Source of the DNA: Sphingopyxis sp.
GTDB lineage: Bacteria > Pseudomonadota > Alphaproteobacteria > Sphingomonadales > Sphingomonadaceae
Assembly: GCA_012035435.1 (NCBI GenBank)
Contig: JAAUPH010000134.1
Span: 1-6,671, forward strand
Length of the DNA stretch: 6,671 nucleotides
Reading direction: 5' to 3'
Shown here: piece by piece, positions 1 through 5,546 of the stretch
Layout: every line of letters begins with the position of its first letter
Position numbering within the stretch: the stretch's first letter is position 1
The notes under the pieces: generated by a model
Told to the model about the DNA's origin: nothing
The model's database searches: none
Seen by the model: only the letters and a program-made list of their open reading frames with translations
Made by a program: the position numbers and the translations under genes

Positions 1-108
1 GCAAGTCCCGTTACAATGCTCGCATCATCCGTCTTTGGCTGCTTTCAAAATGTCCGGACTCTATTGCTGCTCGTGGCACTGTGCGAAACGTTGAAAGCGG
101 CTGCACCA

Positions 109-248
109 TCAGCCAAGTCTGGTGGTGGTGGTGGTGGTGGTCGTCGTCGTCGTCGTAGTGGTGGTGGTCGTAGTAGTCATCGTTGAGGTCACTTCGAGTG
201 TGGTTGTTTCGATGGGCGTTGTTGTCATTTCTGTTGTTGTCGTATCTT
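109..248 (-). CDS. Threonine-rich exon, probable continuation of the NHL gene
   Basis: The minus strand encodes an acidic Thr-rich stretch (DTTTTEMTTTPIETTTLEV) followed by 19 consecutive threonines, then Arg-Leu-Gly and a TGA stop at 111-109. The Thr run uses ACC, ACG and ACT codons in mixed blocks, which fits a coding poly-Thr linker better than a pure trinucleotide microsatellite read by chance. Thr-rich, probably O-glycosylated linkers commonly flank NHL propellers in bdelloid proteins. Joined to the upstream exon this gives a product of about 347 residues ending in the Thr tail. The frame is also open upstream to 348, so a separate gene starting there cannot be excluded. It is also possible that the stop is bypassed by another intron and the gene continues left of the window. 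Confidence 0.5.
121..177. repeat. Imperfect trinucleotide repeat (GGT/CGT/AGT)n
   Basis: On the plus strand the tract is seven GGT, five CGT, one AGT, three GGT, one CGT and two AGT triplets, with no interruption. Only the first base of each triplet varies, which is the wobble position of ACN threonine codons on the minus strand. Other frames of the same tract give His/Asp-rich or Trp/Ser/Gly/Arg-rich runs, so reading frames through it in those frames are artefacts. Confidence 0.9.
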
Positions 249-666
249 CTACAGATGGAGATGAAGATGATGAAGAATAGATTCTGATGTCGAGCAGTGA
301 AATGAAGGATTGGAGTGAAAGATCCTGGTGCCAAACAATCTTTATCAATCCATGGTAGAGTGACTGAGAATGAGCGCATTGCCTTTCGATTCGATTGTGA
401 CTATCGTTGTTCGTCTATGTTGTGTGCAAATGAACGAAAGAACATACAACTGTGAATTCGTATGACTATAGACGATCTCTAGTAAGGTGTGTTTGCTCAT
501 CGAGATTGATGAGACGGAGCATCTCAGATGATTGCAATGCGAATGTGTGGATCGATTTCAGCAGAGAGATCTCAACGGAAAATCAACAACATCGACATGT
601 GCACGTGCATGCTAGTGGCTAGATTGAATCAAGGCTACTGAATAGTTTGACAATCGTGGATCTTAC
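249..666 (-). other. Putative spliceosomal intron
   Basis: Reading the minus strand, the intron would begin with GTAAGATC at 666 and end at TAG (251-249), preceded by a long pyrimidine-rich tract covering about 255-283. Splicing leaves one base (G) upstream and two (AA) downstream, which completes a Glu codon and enters the Thr-rich frame. The phase match is the main support. At 418 nt it would be long for a compact rotifer genome, so an undetected small exon or a nearer acceptor is possible. The stretch 380-634 holds no other gene I can support; it has a TGCACGTGCA palindrome at 600-609, containing a CACGTG hexamer. Confidence 0.45.
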
Positions 667-1570
667 CGCACGAATTGGTTGCCAAGATGAACTTTTGAAT
701 GCGACCGTTGGCCATATCCGTCACCCAAATATTTCCATACGAGTCAAAGGTAAAACTCGACGGTTGATTCAACTGATTTGCGGCCGATCCCAAACTGCCC
801 GTACAAGCAGCGACACATTGAAAACCGTTGGGACCAGAGCCAACCACTCGATGATTGCCAAAGTCCAATATGTAGAGATAACCATTTCCATCAAGCGCAA
901 CAAAGGTAGGTCGAAATAGCGTGATGGTATTGGCAGCTCCGGTACCAGCTACTGTCGTTGCGCTGAGCTGACCTGGCTGGAAGAGTTGAATGCGATTGTT
1001 GCCAAAATCAGCGACATATAAGCTGAAGTTGGTGTCAACAAAAATACCATAAGGACTGATCAATCTTGTCGCTGTCACTCCGGGTATTCCATCGCCGGCA
1101 ACGGTTGCTATCACCGCCGTATTGCCCAGAGTTGTCCGTATTACTCGAGCAGAAGTCTGACCAAGTGAACAGTAAAGTGTACCATTCTCAGTGATGGCAA
1201 GACCAAAGCAAACTCCCATAGACACATTCATAATTGTTGTTGGATTGGAGCTATTCACCGAGTAACGTTCGACCTGTCCGACAGGTTGACCGACATGCAA
1301 GTAAATATCTCCATTTGACGTCACGTAGAGTCCTGCCAATGAACTTCGATTGAACGGAATCGTTCTTGAGACTGTTCCATTATTTTCGAGCCAGACCAGA
1401 ATCTGTCTGAGTGTTTGTGATGCATGATAGATTGTATTCTGTCTGTTGATAAAAACACCACTGATATTAGCACCGATCGTCGAACTGTTGGCAAATGTTT
1501 CAGCATTTGCTTGCCATCCAACGGTTGGACAAAAGATCGGTCGATTGAGTGGGCCACCTAGAATATTCAT
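635..1570 (-). CDS. NHL-repeat beta-propeller protein, main exon (rotifer-type)
   Basis: This 311-residue reading frame consists of NHL-type repeats. The clearest are at residues 172-198 (SPYGIFVD...LYVADFGNNRIQLF), 219-243 (LYILDFGNHRVVG) and 268-294 (FDSYGNIWVTD...GRIQKF). Weaker ones lie at about 36-61, 76-104 and 115-145, which together suit a six-bladed propeller. Eight N-x-S/T sequons (N28, 35, 64, 74, 106, 115, 129, 181) suggest a secreted or extracellular domain. The style, including GSGPNGFQC and KFILATNSC, matches the large NHL families of bdelloid rotifers as I remember them. ATG at 1570 is the first start; the frame stays open to a stop at 1598-1600, and ATTCTAG just inside could instead be a splice acceptor. 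The true exon probably ends at base 667, where GTAAG (666-662) is a consensus donor; the last nine residues would then be read-through into an intron. Ligand or role unknown. Confidence 0.8.
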   Translation of the reverse strand: MNILGGPLNRPIFCPTVGWQANAETFANSSTIGANISGVFINRQNTIYHASQTLRQILVWLENNGTVSRTIPFNRSSLAGLYVTSNGDIYLHVGQPVGQVERYSVNSSNPTTIMNVSMGVCFGLAITENGTLYCSLGQTSARVIRTTLGNTAVIATVAGDGIPGVTATRLISPYGIFVDTNFSLYVADFGNNRIQLFQPGQLSATTVAGTGAANTITLFRPTFVALDGNGYLYILDFGNHRVVGSGPNGFQCVAACTGSLGSAANQLNQPSSFTFDSYGNIWVTDMANGRIQKFILATNSCGKIHDCQTIQ

Positions 1571-1754
1571 GAGAGTTGCATTTTCCAATCGTTCGAGTCA
1601 AGCAATATTGATGGACTGTGAGAAGAGATCGCTTTCGTCATCATAATCTAGGCGTTTCAATCATTCAACGGCACTTGTGAGCAAACGAAGAGTGCACTGG
1701 CATTGTGTGTATACGTAAATCACACGATCACTTGCGTCGCACGCAATCCATCAG

Positions 1755-1773
1755 CGAACGGTCTCTCCGTTCG
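1755..1773. repeat. Perfect 7-bp hairpin
   Basis: CGAACGG (1755-1761) and its reverse complement CCGTTCG (1767-1773) flank a five-base TCTCT loop. No T-run follows, so it is not a bacterial-type terminator, and it lies in the eukaryote-like part. Confidence 0.5.
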
Positions 1774-1961
1774 TTCGAAAAGACAGACTAGTGGCGTGAC
1801 GATAATTGTTCTGTTTTCTGTTGATTAGATGAATAAACCTGATTGAGAAGCGATTCAAAGAAGACCTTGATTGGGTTTCTCAATGAAGTAGAAAGAGAAA
1901 TAGAGTCTCTAGATTTCTGAGTCTATCTATCGATGATAAGAAAGAGCGTGAATGCTATCGC

Positions 1962-2020
1962 CCAAATCACCAATAGATTAGAAAAAAGTCACTGTATTGT
2001 TTGAATATTTTCTAATTTGG
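1962..2020. repeat. Nested inverted repeat, AT-rich
   Basis: ATTAGAAAA (1977-1985) is the exact reverse complement of TTTTCTAAT (2008-2016), with 22 bases between. An outer pair, CCAAAT (1962-1967) and ATTTGG (2015-2020), partly overlaps the right arm. It could form an extended hairpin or be the remains of a small mobile element, but I cannot see target-site duplications. Confidence 0.4.
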
Positions 2021-2127
2021 CCAATGAGAAGCCAAGATTACCTTCTGTTTGAACATCACTGTTATCAGCGAGTCCAAGTTGTATCGCACTACGTCACAAG
2101 CAAAGTGCAAAGATCGTGTTCAAAAAG

Positions 2128-2154
2128 CGAATCGGTCTTTTCAAGAACGATTCG
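2128..2154. repeat. Short inverted repeat, 7-bp arms
   Basis: CGAATCG (2128-2134) and CGATTCG (2148-2154) are exact reverse complements with 13 bases between them. This is the last structure before the transition to bacterial-like sequence. Arms this short may be chance. Confidence 0.35.
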
Positions 2155-2280
2155 GATAGTCCTGTAGAACATAGAATCTTGGTGAAGTAGAGATGGCGAT
2201 CTTCAACTAGAAGACCAGAGGACGAGCGTATGCATACCACATCCTCACCCTCAGTTTTAGAATAACAGAACTAACCGACT

Positions 2281-2405
2281 GATTGATACTGCCACAGTCT
2301 TGCATTAGTAATTACACTAACATAGTAGCGAAAGATCGAATAAATCTGACCAACCGCGTCAGCGGAAATATCGAGCACGGCACACAAATCCACATCCGAG
2401 CCGGT
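2281..2405. other. Junction zone between eukaryote-like and bacterial sequence
   Basis: Recognisable cytochrome b561 sequence stops at base 2406. From 2405 down to 2271 the frame stays open for 44 more codons but encodes nothing resembling the expected third and fourth transmembrane helices. Composition steps down: about 52% GC at 2341-2400 and 37% at 2281-2340. The exact breakpoint cannot be placed from sequence alone; 2340-2405 could be a separate third fragment, since its codons look bacterial but match no cytochrome b frame I tried. Confidence 0.65.
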
Positions 2406-2702
2406 GCCGAGCGGATTGTGGCCGAGGTAGTTGGCCGACCGGCCACGGACGAGATCGAGCGCGTAGCCCAGCACCGTGAACGGCCCGCGCACGAACGATG
2501 AGAAGCGCGAGGTCGAAGAGCCTGCGAAGCCCCAGATCAGGCGAAACAGCACCAGCGTCAACAGGATCAACCCCAGCATGCGGTGCTGTTCCAAATAGTC
2601 ATTTTCGGCGGTCCACCACATGGCGGGGATCAGCACCACCATGGCCCAGTGGATCAACCGAACCGGCCAATCCCACAAGCGGATGGTGACGTCGCCCGGC
2701 AT
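2406..2702 (-). CDS. Cytochrome b561-type membrane protein, truncated
   Basis: The first 99 residues match bacterial diheme cytochrome b561 / hydrogenase-type cytochrome b (Ni_hydr_CYTB family), which carries electrons between the quinone pool or a periplasmic cytochrome and the inner membrane. Visible features are the RLWDWPVRLIHW opening with His18, a first membrane helix at about residues 16-32, His40 ahead of the second helix at 43-60, and the family's HNPLG motif at 95-99. Family members run to about 180 residues with four helices; helices 3 and 4 are missing because the sequence changes abruptly after HNPLG. The open frame continues to a stop at 2271 through unrelated residues. ATG at 2702 has AGGG about eight bases upstream. 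It starts 21 bp after the cytochrome c' stop, so the two form one operon. Confidence 0.8.
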
Positions 2703-2723
2703 CGCTTACGCCCTAAACCCGGT

Positions 2724-3176
2724 TCAATCGGGCACCCGGAACTGATCGTGACACCCTTTGCAGGTCCCGCCCGTCGCGCCCAGCGCGGCACGCACACGGC
2801 CGACGTCGGTCCCTGCGGCAGCGGTACGGAGCCCCTTGGCGGCGTTGTTCAAATTGGTTGCGGCGGTGCGAAATTCTGCTGGCCTTTGCCAGATGGCGGA
2901 TCGCGCGCCGGTCTTTACGCCAGCCTCAGCACCGGTACCTTTGGGGAAGAAACGCGCAACCCGCGCCCCCGCGCGCTCCAGCGCGGCGGCCTCGCGGCGG
3001 ATCAGTGCGAACGACGGTGCATCCTTGCGCGTCTCATCGCTGATCAATTTCATCGACCGCGCCATCGCCTTGAAATTGTCCTGCCGCGCCTTGATGGTCC
3101 CCGGCGCGGCGGCGATGGACGGGACGGCAAGTGTGGCGGCAGCGGCAAGCATGGCAAACAGGCGGACGGCGGACAT
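2724..3176 (-). CDS. Cytochrome c' (class II c-type cytochrome)
   Basis: This 150-residue protein has a signal peptide (residues 1-24, ending in SIAAA before Pro) and a C-terminal haem site CKGCH at 139-143, followed by DQFR. A haem motif at the extreme C-terminus plus an N-terminal IKARQDNFKAM segment (Arg31, Met38) is diagnostic of the four-helix cytochrome c' family. These periplasmic haem proteins bind NO and CO and are linked to NO tolerance or electron transfer. ATG at 3176 is chosen over an upstream in-frame start near 3242 because it gives a clean signal peptide and has GGAG nine bases upstream. The neighbouring cytochrome b561 gene 21 bp downstream is a common partner and probable electron donor. 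The sequence appears complete and undamaged. Confidence 0.9.
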   Translation of the reverse strand: MSAVRLFAMLAAAATLAVPSIAAAPGTIKARQDNFKAMARSMKLISDETRKDAPSFALIRREAAALERAGARVARFFPKGTGAEAGVKTGARSAIWQRPAEFRTAATNLNNAAKGLRTAAAGTDVGRVRAALGATGGTCKGCHDQFRVPD

Positions 3177-3245
3177 GGCGCGACTCCAACTGGCGGATGA
3201 TCGGGCCAAGCTAACCTGAAATCTGTGGTAGGGGAAGGCCACACA
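3177..3245. promoter_or_regulatory. Divergent intergenic region
   Basis: These 69 bases separate the minus-strand cytochrome c' start from the plus-strand leader ORF start, so both promoters must lie here or reach into the flanking genes. GGAG at about 3186-3189 (minus strand) serves cytochrome c'. GGGGAAGG at 3231-3238 serves the plus-strand ATG at 3246 with seven-base spacing. I could not pick out a convincing -35/-10 pair or an operator. Confidence 0.4.
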
Positions 3246-3314
3246 ATGAACGGCTTATCTGATGCAATCCGCCGCGTCCTTGCGTTCCGGAGCCAGTGCG
3301 TTACGCCATTGTGA
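3246..3314 (+). CDS. Possible 22-codon leader ORF coupled to the crotonase gene
   Basis: An ATG at 3246 preceded by a strong Shine-Dalgarno (GGGGAAGG, AAGG seven bases upstream) opens a frame of 22 codons, beginning MNGLSDAIRR. Its TGA stop at 3312-3314 overlaps the ATG of the crotonase gene as TGATG. The crotonase gene itself has no well-placed ribosome site in front of that ATG, so re-initiation after the leader would explain how it is translated. The peptide resembles nothing I know. Alternatives: a frameshifted true N-terminus of the crotonase gene, or chance, with translation starting at GTG 3296. Confidence 0.4.
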   Translation: MNGLSDAIRRVLAFRSQCVTPL

Positions 3315-3982
3315 TGACCTATTTTCGTTCCGAATTGCGTGGCGGCACGCAAATAATTTGGCTCGACCGTGCGCCCATCAACGCCCTCACCATCGCCATG
3401 CTGCAGGAAGGTGCGTCGACCTTCACTGCGCTCGCGGTCGATCCGCCGCCGGGCGGCATCGTGCTCGCGAGTTACCATGGCACCTTCACGGCGGGCGTGG
3501 ATACCAAGGCGGCCGCGACGCTCGATTCCGCCGGGCGGCACCAATTGGTGGACGCGGTGAACGCCTTTGCAGCGGCGCTCTACCGGCTGCCCTGCGCGGT
3601 CGTCGCGGCGGTCGGCGGCCATGCAATTGGCGCTGGCGGGATTATCTGCCTCGCCAGCGATTGGGTGCTTATCGCAGATACCGAACTGAAAATTGGTTTG
3701 CCTGAGGCGAAAGCCGGACTGCCCTTCCCGCTGGTTCCGCTGATCATCATGGATCAACAACTGGACCCCGTCTGGCGGCGGCGGCTGGCGCTGTCATCCG
3801 CGTTGCTGGGCCCGAATCAGGCCGTGGCAGCCGGACTTGCCGACGAGGTGGTGCCAGCCGAGCAGCTGGTTTACCGCGCCGTGGCGCAGGCCGCGGCCAT
3901 GAGCGGGCAGCCCGCCTTTGCGATCATCAAAGCGGATTTGCGGCGCAAGGCGCTGGCGGAGATTGCGGCGGTGGTGGGATAG
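3314..3982 (+). CDS. Enoyl-CoA hydratase/isomerase (crotonase) family protein
   Basis: At 222 residues this is slightly short for a crotonase (usually about 255-270). The first oxyanion-hole segment is at 55-64 (HGTFTAGVDT, equivalent to the F-x-A-G-x-D motif) and the second at 101-109 (GGHAIGAGG). The SDWVLIADTELKIGLPE strip (115-131) aligns with the D-x-R-x-A...G-x-P-E segment and supplies the first acidic residue, Glu131. The second glutamate normally found about 20 residues later is not visible: the region reads AGLPFPLVPLIIM. This argues against a standard hydratase and for an isomerase, thioesterase-like or other acyl-CoA activity. The alternative start is GTG 3296. It runs divergently from cytochrome c' and converges on the next gene with a six-base gap, so no terminator lies between them. 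Confidence 0.85.
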   Translation: MTYFRSELRGGTQIIWLDRAPINALTIAMLQEGASTFTALAVDPPPGGIVLASYHGTFTAGVDTKAAATLDSAGRHQLVDAVNAFAAALYRLPCAVVAAVGGHAIGAGGIICLASDWVLIADTELKIGLPEAKAGLPFPLVPLIIMDQQLDPVWRRRLALSSALLGPNQAVAAGLADEVVPAEQLVYRAVAQAAAMSGQPAFAIIKADLRRKALAEIAAVVG

Positions 3983-3988
3983 GCTGCT

Positions 3989-4351
3989 TTACCGCGCCCG
4001 CGCCATTTCTTCGATTACATCGGCAATCGGCGGCTCGAGCTCGGCAATCGCTTCCATATCCTGCTGTACCCCGCGCATCACGCGGGCGATATATTCGCGG
4101 ATGATGCGGTTGCGCTCCTTACCGGTCTCCAGATCGGGAGCATAGCTCTCGATGTCATTACGGCTGATGCTGCCATTGGCCTCCAGCAGCCGCTCAACCG
4201 TGTCGAGCCGTTCGCGCAGCACCGACACTTCGCCGATCAGCGCCATCATCATCGACAGCATCCGTTCCTCGAACGGGCTGTCCAGATATTCGGGACGGCG
4301 GCCCTTGGCCTTGGCGCCGCTGCGGGCGATCCAGTCAATCCCGTCGGTCAT
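3989..4351 (-). CDS. Small hypothetical coiled-coil protein
   Basis: I do not recognise this 120-residue protein. It is charged and mostly helical. A probable coiled coil covers about residues 28-65 (ERMLSMMMALIGEVSVLRERL and following), and acidic/basic helices fill the C-terminal half. There is no signal peptide, no membrane helix and no cysteine. ATG at 4351 overlaps the upstream methyltransferase stop as ATGA and has GGAAG five bases upstream, inside that gene. This rejects longer in-frame starts to 4540, which would run antiparallel to good coding sequence in another frame. Last gene of the three-gene set; an accessory or oligomerising subunit for the methyltransferase is a guess from position only. 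Confidence 0.75.
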   Translation of the reverse strand: MTDGIDWIARSGAKAKGRRPEYLDSPFEERMLSMMMALIGEVSVLRERLDTVERLLEANGSISRNDIESYAPDLETGKERNRIIREYIARVMRGVQQDMEAIAELEPPIADVIEEMARAR

Positions 4352-5546
4352 TCGGGCTTCCATCCGCCATAGGCGTTCCAAACGGCGGCGCGGCCATAAT
4401 CTTCCTGCGCGCCCGCAGGCGAGGGCGGGAAGATTTTCTCGTCGACCACGGCTTTGACCCCTACGGTGAACTGGCGATCGCGCGGAAATCCGGCCTTCGC
4501 CATCTCTTTTTTCATGTCGAGCGCGTGCATCGCCGACCAAAAGGGTTCGTTGTTGTTGTACGCATCCCAGTCGCGCATAAATTGTTCGAACAGCGGCATT
4601 TCGGGCCCATATTCGGGCTGTTCGATGTGAAACAACAGCCCCCCGGGCTTCAGCACGCGCGCAGCCTCCGCAAGAATTTTTGGAAGCGCCTTCATCGACA
4701 ATTCGTGCAGGAACATCGTTGTCTGCACCCAGTCGAAACTGGCGTCGGCAAATTCGGACAAATCCTCGCCGCTCATCTGGCGGAAGACCATATTGTCAAC
4801 GCCCAGCGACCGCGCGCGGCATGGCCATAACGCAGCGACGGCGCGGCGGTGTCGATGGCGATCACTTCGGCATCGGGGTAGGCGCGCGCGATCGGCACCG
4901 CATTATGGCCAACGGTGGCACCGATATCGAGAATGCGTTGCGGTTGCCAGTCGGGCCGCTCGGCCTTGGCCCAGGCCGCTACCGCCGCGCCGCCGCCATC
5001 GTTGAGCGCACCCAGCGCGCCGCCGGTGGTGGCGAAAATGCCGCAGTCATAATTGGCGCCCGCCGACACATCGCCGGGGCGCCCTTCCCCATGATAGCTC
5101 CCCGGCATACAGTGAATATCGACCGCGGCCTGATAGCGCGGGACCTGAACCGCCGGATCGAGCTGCAATGTGTTCGCGCCCTCGTTATAGGCTCGCGCCC
5201 GTGCATCAAGATCGTCGAGCTGACGCAGCACCAGCGAGCGGCCATTTTGCTGGCGCATTTCCATCGAATTGCGTTTCATGGCCGACCAGAAACGATGCCA
5301 GTTATCGCCGTTCATCGCGCGCCGCACCTCGTGCCGGTCGGCAGGCTCGCGGCCATGCTCGGCCCTGAAAGCGGGTACGACGCGCCGATCATAGGCCAGC
5401 TTGTTACCCGCGCCAATGGCTCCCGACAGATAGCGGTTCAGACCCGCCAGGAAATTGAACCGCGCCGCTTCATCATGGTGCACTTCCGGAAACATGGCAT
5501 GACGCTCGACAGCGGTATAGGGTGGGGGAACATCGTTCGCGCTCAT
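4348..5546 (-). CDS. Class I SAM-dependent methyltransferase, one frameshift
   Basis: Adding one base gives a 399-residue protein. Residues 1-200 form a family-specific N-terminal region with RHEVRRAM, a NW...FWSAM segment and a D-x-H-C-M-P-G stretch at 143-149, then AGANYDCGIF. The Rossmann domain starts at 204 with motif I ILDIGATVGHN and the acidic residue ending strand 2 in VIAID (228-232). After the break come SFDWVQTTMFLHEL, the LKPGG loop and the NNNEPFW segment. From memory, this matches a bacterial family with TVGH in motif I and a shared N-terminal extension; the substrate is unknown to me. The frame breaks in a CG-dinucleotide run (4811-4818); a restored Arg gives GHARARSLG, as expected. 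ATG at 5546 overlaps the nitrilase-like stop (ATGA), with AAGGA nine bases upstream. Confidence 0.85.
4357..4361 (-). promoter_or_regulatory. Ribosome binding site inside the methyltransferase 3' end
   Basis: GGAAG on the minus strand, five bases before the ATG at 4351. It fixes the start of the coiled-coil gene and shows translational coupling across the ATGA overlap. Confidence 0.6.

Larger units (their letters stand above)
1589..2280. other. Non-coding eukaryote-like region, no gene seen
   Basis: About 690 bases upstream of the NHL gene with no convincing reading frame in any of six frames. The composition is AT-rich in parts (roughly 30% GC around 1981-2040). It would contain the promoter, 5' leader or an upstream intron of the minus-strand NHL gene if the exon start at 1570 is right. 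I see no tRNA, no transposase remnant and no recognisable terminal repeats. It holds several short inverted repeats, listed separately. Confidence 0.6.

Noticed and set aside
3..158. Plus-strand open frame from the left edge, reading SRYNARIIRLWLLSKCPDS then Trp and Ser runs
   Set aside because: The first 35 residues look faintly coding, but the frame runs into the triplet repeat and stops. No motif or start is visible.
121..177. CRISPR array or telomeric repeat
   Set aside because: There is no spacer pattern, and the triplets do not match a telomere repeat; the tract is a coding Thr run.
11..379. Minus-strand frame rich in His and Asp
   Set aside because: It is the alternative frame of the poly-Thr codon tract; the His/Asp runs follow from the GGT/CGT triplets and the flanks match nothing.
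647..919. Plus-strand 90-codon frame
   Set aside because: Antisense to clear NHL-repeat coding sequence.
1831..1836. AATAAA on the plus strand as a polyadenylation signal
   Set aside because: No plus-strand gene ends nearby, and the hexamer is common in AT-rich DNA.
2583..3219. Long plus-strand frames over the cytochrome genes
   Set aside because: GC-rich antisense shadows: Arg/Ala/Gly/Pro-rich and without domains, whereas the minus strand has a signal peptide and a CKGCH haem site.
3050..3760. Minus-strand 236-codon frame
   Set aside because: Antisense to the crotonase gene and overlapping the cytochrome c' start; composition is Arg-rich with no motif.
3976..3995. Terminator between the convergent crotonase and coiled-coil genes
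   Set aside because: Only six bases separate the stop codons and no hairpin plus T-run is seen.
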